A DNA stretch of 64,000 nucleotides from Ipomoea triloba (GCF_003576645.1 NC_044924.1:25011546-25075545); one strand, 5' to 3'; shown: positions 11,080 through 22,359, numbered from the stretch's first letter. The notes: generated from the letters alone by a model not told the origin. Numbers and translations: made by a program.

Positions 11080-12293
11080 ATGAATGCCACAGGTGGAACA
11101 GCCTCTGCGGCAGCTTCTACAAGCACAACTGCGATAAGCAGGTTCGTCAAATGTGTGGCAGTGGGAGATGGAGCTGTTGGCAAGACTTGTCTTCTCATCT
11201 CCTACACCAACAACACTTTTCCAACGGTATGTTTATGCCTCTCTTTAGATTGTGATCGAGACTTTGTGATTGCACACAAACTGTTTGTGAAATTGCCTGT
11301 GCTCTTGAATTGCTTGGTTTCCAGGATTATGTTCCCACGGTTTTTGACAATTTCGGTGTCAATGTCATGGTTGATGGGAAGTGTGTGAATTTGGCTTTGT
11401 GGGATACTGCTGGTATGTGCCTTAGCTTCATGTTTCATGGTTTGGAATCTGAAAGTGCATAAATTTTGTTTGTTTAATTTAAAACAGTGTGTTATATTCC
11501 TTGTTATGGCAATTGTGGATTACATTATGGTGTTTTTGGTTCGAACATGAGAATCAAAATTGGAATGGAAATCAAATGGTTGAAAGTGTATTTGTTTAAT
11601 TTAAAACAATGTATTATATTCCTTGTTATGGCGAATTAACTAAGGGGTGTTTAGAAAATGGCTTATCAGCCAAAGTTTAACTTGTTTGTCAGGTCAAACA
11701 ATTAATATGAATATTTGGTAAGTAACTTTTGACATAGCTTATTAATACCAATAAGCTGAAAATGAAAATTCTACTTTGACCGTGTTTGGTAAATGGCTGT
11801 TGGCTGATTGAGTTGGCTGTTTGGGTTAGAATGAATGATTTGTTGATAATATTGGCTGATTGTAGAAAGTTGTTTGATAAATTAGTTGTTAGCTGATAGC
11901 TGTTTGGTATAATTTCTTTTCTCAAAAAGCTAATGGAAAAGGCTACTTTGAGTAGCCTTTTGAGTTTTAGCATTTTGGAGTTACAAAAAGCTTATTAACC
12001 AAACCACTAATAGTGGTCAAATAAGCCAAAATTGGCTGATAGGCTGATTATTTACCAAACAGGGCCTTTGAGTAACTTATTGATATCAGCTTATTCCATT
12101 TTAGTTTTAAAAGTCTAATTTACCTTTGATAGTTTTTTTTTTTTAATACAGCTCACTCTATTACAATCTAGTATACTTATGAACTCTCATATGGGAAAAT
12201 CACTACATGCCATCTGAGCACAAGGTGTTTGGTTAATAGTTTTTGTTATTGTGGTGTTTACGTTTATTCAAATTTACATTTTTAATTATCAGA

Positions 12294-12349
<56 letters not shown>

Positions 12350-15300
12350 GTACTAACCGTTATGTTTAATTATTATTAACTACAAACTATTTTTTTTTAT
12401 AATTATAAAATTATTAATAATAAAAAAGATAATAGTTAAAAATAATTAATAATAACACAACAATTACAATAAATTATAAAAATATTTTAAGAGTTAAGTA
12501 AAAAGCACAATATACTTATGTCTTTATATATCATTTTATATGTAATCAATTAAGATAAACAACGAATTTATCAAACACCTTTCTATAACCAGTTAATACT
12601 ATTAGCTAGTCAAACAAGTTAACACAATCAACTATTAATTATCAGTTAAATAAATCAATCAGCTAATAACCAATTGCCAAACACCCTTTAGTCTAGGAAT
12701 AATTTTATTTTTAAGGATAAAAAGCATGTGAATTCTCATTGTTCCAGTTATAGTTTCTTGCATAAATAGAGGAAATTAAAGCAATGATGGCCTAGCCCTG
12801 CAGAGTGCAAGCAGACATCATCAAGGATCAAAACCCATTATTTTTGTTAAAAAGATTTTTGAGAAGATGGTTTCCCAAAAACTGTTTGTAATTGTTACAG
12901 GACAAGAGGACTATAACAGGCTTAGGCCCCTTAGCTATAGAGGAGCAGATGTCTTCCTCCTTGCATTCTCTCTGATAAGTAGGCCTAGTTTTGAAAACAT
13001 TTCAAAAAAGGTAATCCTTTTACAGAATTAGTTTTCCATTGCTCATTATTGTATCCAACAGGCTAGTGGAATTGAATTCTTGGATCATATAAGTGACCAT
13101 AATTTTATTTTCTTGCTTTAATTCGTTATGTCGGAGAAGTGGGTTCCAGAGCTAAGGCATTATGCACCTTCAGTGCCCATTGTTCTAGTGGGGACCAAAC
13201 TGGGTAACCATTCCTTCTTTCTTAAAGATTAATGTCTCTTAATTGTTCTAGTGGTAAAGTATGGATTAATGCACTTTCTTCTTTTTACCCTCTCTCACCA
13301 ATTCAAAATCCTATAATTTACCACTCAGCTGCAGGGATTTTCTTTCTTTAGAGTAATGATTTCCAAGCCCCTTAAACTTTTTCTTTTACTTTCTTAATCT
13401 AATGGAGTTCATCTACACTGCAGATTTAAGAGAAGACAAGCAGTTTAAAAGGGATTATCCAGGGGCATGTACAATATCAACTGAGCAGGTGTATCATTCG
13501 TTCTTTTCTTGTGTTGAACAATGAACATCATATATATATATATATATATATATAATGTTCAGGTGAGAATCTATCTTATTGTGTGAACCGGAGAACCTGT
13601 GCACACCCTTGATGACTTGATGTTGCATCATCCAACGGGCTAGAACATTGTGCATGGAAAAAGTCAATCCAGAATGCGGTACACAATGTGTGTGCATTGT
13701 GTTTGTAGTGCACGACATGTCAGCATTGTGTTAATAGATGCCGTTCACTAATCTAGATAAATGGTTCAGATTAGTTCTCAGGTTCACATGTTAATATAGG
13801 TTCTCATATAGTCATATGAACCCCTCTCTATATATATAATTGTATAGTCTAACTATTAGTTTAGATTTTTAGTTGAAACGGAATACATAAAGTAACATTA
13901 TGTATTGAAAACCTCTGACATTCTGTAAAACAGGGTGAAGAGTTGAGAAAGCAAATGGGAGCTGTGGCATATGTTGAGTGTAGTGCCAAAACACAGCAGG
14001 TAATTAATAATTTACCCTCCTTGATATATTAAAATGGATGATAGTTTACAGAACTAATAAATGAGTGGTGTTAGTGAATTATTTTGTTACTCTGTGTCCA
14101 TTTCACCCTTGCCAAGTTAACCCTTGCCAAATGAATATCTTATGCAATTCAAAGTGATGTTAGATTATATTAAATATATTAAATATTACAATAAATGTAA
14201 ATGATGGTACTGTTGTTTTCCCCTCTATTCTCTCTAGAAAAGGACCATTTTATTAAAGCAAAAAATAAATGTACATCTTTAATACGGAGTACTTCATATG
14301 GTGGTCTACAATTGAACGGGGAATGAACCCCTTTCTCGCCATCTATCAACCAAGTTAAGACTAAAGAAATCAAGAAAATACAAGTAAATCAACCTAGGCT
14401 ATACAAAAAGAAACCTATCAACATGTAGTGATTTGCAAAATTAAAAATTAAAAAGACCAATCTAAAGAGTAAGTCCATCTCTTACCATGACACAAATTAC
14501 TATGCAATATGATTCATTTTGTATTGTAGATCTTGGTCCAAATGACATTTAAATTAGAGTTAATTTCAACGGAGGTCTTTTATCTTTGGTAGCATTCTAA
14601 ATTTAGTCTTAGACTACCATTTTTGTCATTTGACACTCCAGGCTATCATATTTTAACACTTTTGGTCATTCGGATGACTTTTTTGGTGAAACATTATTTT
14701 ATGCAATGGTATTTTTTGTCTCTTCAATTATTTAAAAGTTATTTTCCCAATGAGTTAATTCCATCGGAGGTCCATTGGCTTTGGTGGCATTTCCAAATTT
14801 AATCTCATACAATAATTTTTGCCATTTAACACCCTAGACTATCATATTTTGAACACTTTTGGTAATTTCGACTTTTTCCGGTGAAATTCTATTTTACGAA
14901 ATGGTATTTTCGATTACAAAGAAGAAACTTCTTTCTCTCTCTGTTTTTTTTTTTTTTTTTTTGGGCTCTACAACTATAATAAATGATTCATGGAATCATG
15001 AACTAAAATAATAGCGGTCAGACTGAAACCGATTGGGTGGCGACATCCTAAGCTTTCTGACTGCATTGCAAAATGATTCCCTCGCACCCGGAGGTCCTCC
15101 CATACTCAGTATCTCCATTGACGAATGACAATTTGGGGCCGGGTTGAAGGAGATGAAGACAAGAGTCGAGTGCAGGAGATGGTGCAACCCACAGTTGAAG
15201 AGACGAAAATCGAAAAAAAAAAACTGGCATAGAAAATTAAAAAAAAACGTAGAGACGAAAATGTCATGCCTAAAATAGGGTTTCACTTGAAAATGACATT

Positions 15301-18300
15301 GAAATGACAAAAAATGTCTAAAATATGATAGTCTTTGTTGTTAAATGACAAAAACAATTATTTATGACTAAATATGGAATAGCTACCAAAGACAAGAAAC
15401 CTTTGCTAGAATTAACTCATTAGAAAAAATAAAAAAATTGAAGAGACAAAAATACCCTTACCTAAAATAGAGTTTCATTAGAAAAGTCATCGGGAAGGAC
15501 CAAAATTGTCCAAAATATGATAGTCTAGGGTGTTAAATGACAAAAACAATAGTTTGAAACTAAATTTAGAATTACCACTAAAGATAAGGGACTTCAATTG
15601 GAATTAACTCTTTAGATTATGTACTTGCAGTTAATATATTGTGTCCTTTATGTAACTAAAGGTACGTAATAGATTAACTAAAGGTATATTATCTGAACAT
15701 GGTTCACCATATCCATGGTGGACTCTGGTCCACAATATAACAATTGTTACCATGATATATAATTAAAAAAAAAGGTCCAAAAATAAGTTCAATGCTACCC
15801 GTGCATAAATGCAACCTACCAAGCAAAGTTAGTAGATCCATTGTCGCAAAGAACATCCTTAAAAACTTGAGGGATGTGATTAAGTGGAAGGGATTCATAC
15901 ATCCTTAACCAAATGTCAAGGGTTCGATCTTAGGCTTTGGCCAAAAGCCTTGTGGTCAAGCGGCATAGTTGTGGCTCTCCTAAGTGAGAGGTCACAGGTT
16001 CTATACTACATTGTAATAGAGTCAATAGTATTCAAAAAAAAAAAAGGCTTTGGCTAAATTCCAAATGGGTGAAAGCTATAGACGATATGCCCTCAATTGA
16101 TAAAAATGGAACGTGGAAACTAGTAGATATTCCACGGAGTCACAAGGCGATTAATGTGAAATGGGTCTTCAAGATCAAAATGAAGTCAAATGGACACAGT
16201 GAGGTTGATCATTGCTTTAGTAGCCCAAAGGCAATGGAAGATTTACCAAATGGATGTCAAGTTGGTTTTCCTCAACGGCATATTTGATGAAGAGGTTTAT
16301 GTAAAGCAACCACATGACTTTATACAACATATAAAGAATACAGAGTGTGCATACTCAAAAAGGCTTTATATGGCCTTAAGCAAGCTATCCACGAGCTTGG
16401 AATAAAAGAATATAATTGACGTGTTCCTTCAAGAAGTTGGTTTTAAAAGTGTCTATCTGATCATGGTTTATGTGTGAAGGCTAATTCTGGAGATTTTTTG
16501 TTGTTATGACCTTACGTTGGTGATGTGATTTTTACAAGTAATAATCACAAAATAATTGAATATTTCAAGAAGTCAATGATAAAGGAGTTCGAGATGTCTG
16601 ATCTCGGCCTCATATCTTATTATCTAGGCATTGAGGTAGTTCCAAGAGAAGATGAAATCTTTATCAATTAGAAGAAATATGCTACTCACCTTCTAAAGAA
16701 ATTTAAGATGCATGGTTCAAATCCTATTCGATCTCCTGTTGAAATAGGAACAAAACTGACAAAGGAAGGTGTTGGCCAAGATGTTGATACAACATACTTC
16801 AAACAAATTGTTGGAAGTCTCAGATATCTCACATGCACCAAACTCAATATTAGCTATGTATGTTGTGGGATTAGTTAGTAGATTTATGGAGTCCCTTTGG
16901 CAATCACATTTGCAAGTGGTAAAGAAGATCATACGCTACATCAAAGGAACTTTTGACTACAAACTATTTTACTCTCATCGTTTGAGGAAAATGATCTTGT
17001 TGGTTATTTTGATAGTGATTGTGGTGGAGATTTTGAGGAAAGAAAGAGTACCAGTGGTTACTGCTTTATGTTAATTAAATACTTTATGTGCTTATAACTT
17101 GAATGCGGAAGTGCAATTAACAATGAATCGCATGTAAATCAAATCAATCAACTAAACAATGTTCATGATCATGGATTTTTAATTAAAACAAGAATATTGA
17201 TAAAGACTTACTTGATTCCATTGGAGATATCATCTCTAACTTGAATAATCAAGAATGTTTCACCTCTCTGATCTGTATGCCTTAATCACCTCCTGATGAT
17301 ATGGAGACTGAAAAACTTAGAGACTAGAAAACCTTATGATCCCTAGAGTTTTCTTGGGTATTTATAGATGTGATAAGAACCCTCTTTCAAGAGGAATAGG
17401 AAAGCCCCTTTTAGGAATAGAAATCCCTTTAGGAATGTGAAACCTCCTTTTAGGAACCCATAACATTTTCCAACACACATCTTTTAACCCTTATATACTT
17501 AAATTTTAACAGAATGAGAGGGAGGGAATTTCACACAGACCCTGTTTGGTAAATGATTGTTAGCTGATTGGGTTAGCTGATTTGGTTAGAAGGTATGATT
17601 AGTTAATAACATTAGCTGATTGTAGAAAGTTGTTTGATAGATTAGCTGATAGCTGATAGCTGTTTGATATAATTTCTTTTCTCAAAAAGCTAATTGAAAA
17701 TGCTGCTTTGAGTAGCCTTTTGAATTTTAGTATTTTGGAGTTACAAAAAGCTTATTAACCAAACAACTAATAGTGGTCAAATAAGTCAAAATTGGCTGAT
17801 AGGCTGATTATTTACCAAACAGGGCCACAATAATTCCGCCTTTATACATCACTAATCAACACCTTGAGTCCCTTATGTGGTTACAACCTTTATTATATAA
17901 ATCAATGTTAGGAAATAATTATTTCTAACACTTTATGCTTAGAAAAACAGTGTGTGTTCGTGGTCTCCAAAGAAACAATCCATTGTTGCATTATCAACAT
18001 GTGATGCTAAGTACATTGCAGCAACGTCAAGTGCATGTTAGGCAATTTCGCTTAGCAAAATAATAAGTCAATTATTAATTTAGCCAAAAATCTTGTATTT
18101 TATGGAAGGAGTTGAGTAAGCACATAGACAAACACTATTAAGGGGGATGTTGGACTGACATAATTCTGATTTATTATTTACTTATAAGTAATTCGCTTCT
18201 TCTGTTAAGATCCTATCTTATAGGAATTCTAATTTTATGTTTTGATCCTACTTTCTAGTTATCTTAAACACTATATAAAGGCATTTAGGACAAACTTTGT

Positions 18301-18990
18301 AATCACTAGTTTAAGTATAATCATCTGTAATAATATTTCTTTTGTTATTTTCTTTCTATCCAGTGTTTGCTATAATAATCGTTGCAACATCTGTTTCAAC
18401 AACATACATCTATTTTGCAACTTTATACTTCGATTTTTGTATAATATTTATAATGTGTGTTAATTTGTAAATGTGTCATATGTGATAACACATATAAATG
18501 GATTAGTTGATATCAAATATATTATGTGCGTCAATTATGAAAAAAATACTTTTTTTTTTAGATATACATTCAGATAAATCATCTAGCCAATGTATTCTCT
18601 CTCTCTACACACAGACATATATATATATACACACACACACACACATAGAGAGATTACTTTAGATAAACATGAAATTAATTCAATAAAAAATATTTATAAA
18701 TATTTTATAGAGTATATTAACTTATATTATAATATATGTTCCATTCAAACCATTATATCTCATTAATGATGTTTCATATTTTTTCATAAACAAATTTTGC
18801 CCTATTCAATTTGTTTTAACTTTTTGCTCCTATTCAACAATATTTTTGACCATGCAAATATGACGAAGAAACACAAATTATTTCACTGCAGAATGTGAAA
18901 GCTGTTTTTGACGCTGCAATTAAGGCGGTTCTGCAACCTTCAAAATCCAAGAAACAGAGAAGAAAATATAAAGCATGTCGTATTCTCTGA
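11080..18990 (+). CDS. ROP/RAC small GTPase (Rho of plants), 7 exons
   Basis: Exons are 11080-11226, 11325-11412, 12901-13010, 13140-13203, 13424-13488, 13934-13999 and 18892-18990. All introns are GT...AG and phases join without a shift to give 212 aa. ROPs are plasma-membrane GTP switches for polarity, ROS production and signalling. Visible motifs: P-loop GDGAVGKT (29-36), effector loop [11 protein letters not shown] (49-59), DTAG (76-79), TKLD (134-137) and SAK (175-177). The C-terminus is a Lys/Arg-rich stretch followed by Cys-Arg-Ile-Leu, a CaaL-type geranylgeranylation signal, so a type I (prenylated) ROP is likely, although Arg at the first aliphatic position is unusual. The N-terminus has an extra Ala/Ser/Thr-rich leader of about 18 residues. 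The exon layout is the conserved seven-exon ROP structure. The last intron (4.9 kb) is full of transposons. Exon 4 could start 3 bases earlier, adding one Lys. The gene appears intact. Confidence 0.93.
11780..12065. mobile_element. hAT-like MITE in ROP intron 2 (copy 1)
   Basis: Ends are inverted repeats of GTGTTTGGTAAAT (left) and ATTTACCAAACAGGG (right). Interior units such as GGCTGATTG and GATAGCTGTTTG are shared at high identity with 17540-17824. CTTTGA occurs on both sides and may be part of a target duplication. No coding capacity. Confidence 0.7.
12135..12232 (-). mobile_element. tRNA-derived SINE in ROP intron 2
   Basis: A T-run at the left end (minus-strand poly-A tail) is followed by sequence whose reverse complement contains a box A-like GCTCAGATGGC and an ATATGAGAG...TCAT box B side. 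It is closely related to the copy at 39401-39525. The box B core is degraded. Confidence 0.6.
12298..12347. repeat. (AT)n microsatellite
   Basis: About 24 uninterrupted TA units in ROP intron 2. Similar tracts in this window lie at 13530-13554, 19307-19347, 47325-47359, 52128-52177, 52463-52482 and 59403-59440. Confidence 0.95.
14557..15610. mobile_element. MULE-type long-TIR element in ROP intron 6
   Basis: The ends are GAGTTAATTTC and GGAATTAACTC, with inverted arms of about 350 bp, each made of two related sub-units (second sub-unit from about 14753 and to about 15420). It is flanked by TTTAAATTA (14548-14556) and TTTAGATTA (15611-15619), a 9-bp duplication with one mismatch, which fits Mutator-like elements. 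The centre (about 14996-15235) is more GC-rich and may be captured DNA; its minus-strand frame is not recognisable. Confidence 0.8.
15942..16044 (+). mobile_element. tRNA-derived SINE with perfect TSD
   Basis: A 103-bp insertion with a polymerase III box A TGGTCAAGCGG, a box B-like GGTTCTATAC (one mismatch to consensus) and a terminal A-run. It is flanked by the exact 10-bp duplication AGGCTTTGGC at 15932-15941 and 16045-16054. Related copies lie at 43526, 44539, 48800, 48911, 39401 and 12135, so the family has been active across the window. Confidence 0.88.
17069..17930. mobile_element. Solo LTR inserted in the Copia RNase H region
   Basis: TG...CA ends (TGTTAATTAA ... TTTCTAACA) are flanked by the exact 5-bp duplication CTTTA at 17064-17068 and 17931-17935. 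Removing it restores continuity of the surrounding RNase H reading. No internal retroelement sequence is present, so it is a recombined solo LTR. It is itself interrupted by a MITE (17540-17824), leaving an LTR of about 577 bp. The minus orientation (TGTTAGAAAT start) is also possible. Confidence 0.82.
17540..17824. mobile_element. hAT-like MITE (copy 2) inside the solo LTR
   Basis: 285 bp with inverted ends CCCTGTTTGGTAAAT / ATTTACCAAACAGGG. It is near-identical in length and sequence to the copy at 11780-12065. No coding capacity. Confidence 0.8.
18148..18401 (+). repeat. 3' LTR of the decayed Copia element
   Basis: Begins TGTTGGACTG directly after the polypurine tract and ends near CAACA at 18401, about 254 bp. 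It includes a TATATAAAGG promoter-like string near 18272. No matching 5' LTR is seen because the element is 5'-truncated. Confidence 0.65.
18402..18891. other. Remainder of ROP intron 6
   Basis: AT-rich intron with a compound (TA)n(CA)n(GA)n tract at about 18619-18652. It ends at the acceptor TGCAG before exon 7. Nothing else recognised. Confidence 0.6.
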
Positions 18991-19303
18991 TCAAATACAT
19001 TTGATGTTATACTCCTCCTGCATGTATAGCTCTAAGATATGATTCTTAATTTCTCCATCTTTGGAATCCAGTCTTTGTTTTTTGTATTATAGTCAATTCA
19101 TTCGATTATGTTTTCAATGTTTAGAAGTGTACTAATGTTCTAGTAGAATCTATGTAGTATACCATTGAAATTTGTTAGCTTTTCCCTCCTTGTACATGAT
19201 TTCAGTGCTTTTACAAAAGAGGTATCTAGAAAGATGGGAATAATTATAGTATATTAATAAAAAATAAGAAGCATATGAAAGTTGGTGTAAATGCGAAAAC
19301 TTG

Positions 19304-19348
<45 letters not shown>
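18991..19348 (+). other. ROP 3' UTR and downstream flank
   Basis: Follows the TGA stop. An AATAAA-like string at 19256 could serve polyadenylation. The segment ends in an (AT)n tract (19307-19347). No second gene. Confidence 0.45.
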
Positions 19349-19352
<4 letters not shown>

Positions 19353-19890
19353 CTCAAAGTATATTGGTTACAATGATGTGTGTAACTAATGTAGGAATTA
19401 AGGATACAATCTTTGGATATGAGAAGTCATTTGATTCTCTATTGGAAGTATGTTGAATTGTCCTAATTCCTTGTTGAAGAGCCTCCGGAGTTAAGTAGCT
19501 TGCTTGTTCTTCAATGAAGGGAGGGCTTCTAGATATATGTATCCTGACGATATACCGGCGGAGTTTCGATATGTAGATCTTCAGAACTCGCTTTTCTTTT
19601 AAAATGAAACCACTATTTATAGTGGTGAGTGTGTAGAAAAAATCTAACAAACACCATCATTTTGGATGATTCTCATATTTAATTTAATTATTTGAATTAA
19701 ATATGAGAAATGTATCGGGACACCATCACATATAGGTTCATAATTTCTTATCTTCAAACCAATTTATATTATCCACAATTTCTAAAATTATGTGGTCCAC
19801 ATATAGTCTTAATGGGTCAAATCCAAGTCAAAAGCCGTCTATTAAGCAACCCAAGCCCAATAGCACACAAATCAACCCATTGTTTATTGA
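19349..19890 (-). repeat. LTR-like block, probable solo LTR remnant
   Basis: On the minus strand it contains CCACTATAAATAGTGG, a TATA-box-like string, and GGGCTTGGG / GACCCATTAAG motifs typical of plant LTRs. I could not fix both ends or a TSD, so the identity is tentative. Confidence 0.35.
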
Positions 19891-19894
19891 GTCT

Positions 19895-20290
19895 TGTTGA
19901 AACCGGTGTTGTTAAATGTTACACACATAGACAATGATTTTTAACCATTGTCTTTTCTATATAGAAAAGACAACGATTTTTTAAACCGTTGTCTATTGAG
20001 TGTTGTTGAAATCGGTGTTGTTAAAAGTCACGCACATATACAACGGTTTTTAATCATTGTCTTTTCTATAAAAGACAACATTTTTTAACTGTTGTCTATT
20101 GAGTGTTGTTGAAAGTCACAGGCATAGACAACGGTTAAAAAATGTTGTCTATTGTGTGTTGTTAAAACAAGTGTTGTTGAAAGTCACGCCGATAATATAT
20201 AAGATAACGGTTAAAAACCATTATTCTCACATTCATAGACAACGGTTTTAAACCGTTGTTTTTAACCTGTTTTGATTTTAAGCATAATAA
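19895..20290. repeat. CACTA-type subterminal repeat block (Tpn1-like)
   Basis: A cluster of direct and inverted GACAACGGTT-type decamers (e.g. AGACAACGGTT, AAACCGTTGTC, ACAACGGTTTT) in about 10 positions, mixed with units of TATTGAGTGTTGTTGAAA. Clustered, oppositely oriented decamers near an end are the transposase-binding architecture of CACTA (En/Spm) elements, and this decamer is known from Ipomoea Tpn1. No CACTA terminus is visible, so this is an internal or truncated part. Confidence 0.65.
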
Positions 20291-20445
20291 TATAATAAAA
20301 ACAATTTATCTAAACACTATAAATACCAAGGCATCAATACTTTAGTATAATCATCTTCTACTAGTATGTAAAGTATTTCAAAATACACTAGAATTATCAT
20401 CTACTTCAAAGTACAATGAACAATTCCAATCACCAAGTCTAAATG

Positions 20446-20745
20446 TTCATAAAGTTTTAATCAAATGCATACCTACTCTATATAACTTGATACACAATAT
20501 GTCCATCCGAAACACACTAAATGTGGAAATCAGAACTGGAAAGATTATTAAGCCTAATATTTTTAACTGCTTCACCATTTGAGTAGTTAGAGGCAGCAAC
20601 TGCTTGAATATCATGGATACTGAGTTGCCTGGTAAGTTTTGAAAGAAGAGAAGATTGTTTCTTGACTTCTGAAAGCTTTCCCTCATGTGTTTTACATTAT
20701 GGTCCTCTTGTAGTAGCTCTTCAATCCTTGTTGAACTTTGGGCAC
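20446..20745 (-). pseudogene. Captured C-terminal fragment of a DRP2-type dynamin gene
   Basis: Minus-strand reading gives SAQSSTRIEELLQED and NVKHMRESFQK, then after a one-base frameshift SLLSKLTRQLSIHD and AVAASNYSNGEA. This is the end of the GTPase effector domain and the start of the C-terminal tail of plant dynamin-related protein 2 (DRP2, vesicle scission at the plasma membrane and TGN). An intron-like TTGTTGGATGGCAG precedes the homologous exon, so the fragment was copied as genomic DNA, not as cDNA. GTPase, PH and most other domains are absent. It lies about 150 bp from the CACTA-type repeat block, so transposon capture is the likely origin; that is inference. Confidence 0.75.
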
Positions 20746-20966
20746 TGCCATCCAACAAATAAATACAAACTTATAATTTTAAAGTAGCAATAAAACCAAC
20801 AAAAGCTCAAGACAACCCCATATATTCTTTGTATAGCTTCTCTCCCTCTCTTCAATTTAAACACGGCATATAAGTTTACATACAACTTAATTATATAATT
20901 CACTTAGTCATTTATACTGCAAGGTCACAAAGCATTGTGTCATTGACAGATAAAGATTGAGTTTGA

Positions 20967-22359
20967 ATGATTAGGCCATAGTTGTATGGAATATCATTGA
21001 TACCTCTTATAATCTCAGTAATCATATAGTGGAGTTGAGTTTCATTTTTGGATGGCCCCGTAGATGTAGGAGGAGTTTCTTCGAACTGCGTATAAATATC
21101 GTTGTGTTCCTTGTTCCTTTATTTTTCTGCATTTATTTTATTCTTTACTTTCCGCGTGCTTCTTTGTCTAACATAGAGCTTAACACAGATAATCAATTTA
21201 ATTAAAATCTAAGTTCAAATTAGTTATGATTTTCCCTGCATTCAAGATTCACAATTTTACAATTAGTATCAGAGCCTTGAGACTTAATTTATTCGTCCAA
21301 AGATCTTGGTGTTTCGTGTTTCTTGAACTCAAGTGATCATCATATGCATGCTGTGTATTTAGTGTTTTTCTTTACTCTTTTACTTATGTGTTCTGTCTTA
21401 CCTGTGTTTAAATGTTTCAGGATGGACAGAACTTGAGACCACCTGAGTTAACAGGGGCTAACTATGCTTATTGGAAAGCTCGCACTAAAATACGACTTAG
21501 CAGGTTTCTGCCCGCCTCGACCAAAAAGAGCTCTGGCTCAGAATCTGCCACAGCTATGAAACCAACAAAATTTCGTGGATGCCCGGCGAGGATAGCCACG
21601 GTTGTCTAACAATCTAAGGTTGACAGCTATGGTCATTTCAAATATGGACCTCACATAGATACTCACACTATTGAACATATCATTTCTTTTCTTTCTCTTC
21701 CAAAAGAAAGAGCAACTTGCAATCGAAATGGCTTTGAGACTTCTGGATAATGCTCTCCTAGTAATTTCAAAACAAGGCCCAAAATTGCAGCCCCGACCAA
21801 AAACCCGAATCAGAAACAACTCGATTTGCTATGTGTGTGACGAAAACATGGCTCCTGCTCTACCACCCTCTTCCTAAGATGCCACCATAAATTATATCCT
21901 TTCGAAGAATCTCGAAGCTGTTGCCAAATTTGGAACGAGCTGATGCCCTCATTTCAGAGATGATAGAGGTATAAAGCAAAAGTGACCATGGTCGCCACCT
22001 TCGCTTCAGACTCATTTTCAACTCAGATTCCCAGAGGTGATAAAGAGGGACTAAAACGAAGGCAGCAGCCATGGTCGACTTCACTTCAGACCTCTATATC
22101 ATCCTTGAAACGAGGGATCTCATTCGAGATTGTATAGATGGTCCAAATTTGGAAACGGTCATGACTGTCAGTAAACAGTCATGGTCGTTTACCCTTGACA
22201 GCCGGTGGCTGTAATTTTTTCAAAAAATTCAAATTTAAAAATAAAAATTTTTAATTTTTTTTAAAGACATGTGTCAACTCGAGAATGACTAACCTGCTAA
22301 ACATGTCAATTTGGGACTCAATTGGACTATTTTATTGGTTTAGGGATTTTAAATGAAGC
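20967..22359 (+). repeat. Duplicated retroelement-derived block, copy 1 (LTR end, PBS, gag start)
   Basis: Matches 35393-36790 at high identity. It starts inside a Copia-type LTR (CCCCGTAGATGTAGG, TTCGAACTGCG), followed by a primer-binding-site-like TAGTATCAGAGCC near 21264. Next comes a gag start with LTGANYAYWKARTKIRL (21450-21500). After this the sequence leaves gag homology and becomes an unidentified chimeric segment. It is interrupted at 22360 by the LINE and resumes after about 28690. Confidence 0.8.

Larger units (their letters stand above)
11641..12690. repeat. Possible outer TIR element containing MITE, SINE and AT repeat
   Basis: GGGGTGTTTAG near 11645 and CCAAACACCCTTTAG near 12678 are short inverted matches that could be the ends of a larger non-autonomous element into which the hAT-like MITE, a SINE and an (AT)n tract later settled. 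Only about 12 bp of TIR is visible and no clear TSD, so this is weak. Confidence 0.3.
16055..18147 (+). pseudogene. Decayed Copia pol (RT and RNase H), split by a solo LTR
   Basis: From about 16069 the plus strand gives [11 protein letters not shown] and [10 protein letters not shown], the start of Copia reverse transcriptase, then VYVKQPHDF. With several frameshifts and stops it reaches the RNase H region ([27 protein letters not shown]). The coding stretch breaks at 17068 and resumes at 17931 with the final RNase H segment ([19 protein letters not shown]). The interruption is exactly the solo LTR at 17069-17930. Gag and integrase are missing, so the element is 5'-truncated. A purine tract GGGGGATG just before 18148 is the polypurine tract. 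Non-functional. Confidence 0.8.

Noticed and set aside
19354..19937. Frames of 75-98 codons beside the CACTA block
   Set aside because: They lie in LTR-like non-coding sequence with no recognisable domains.
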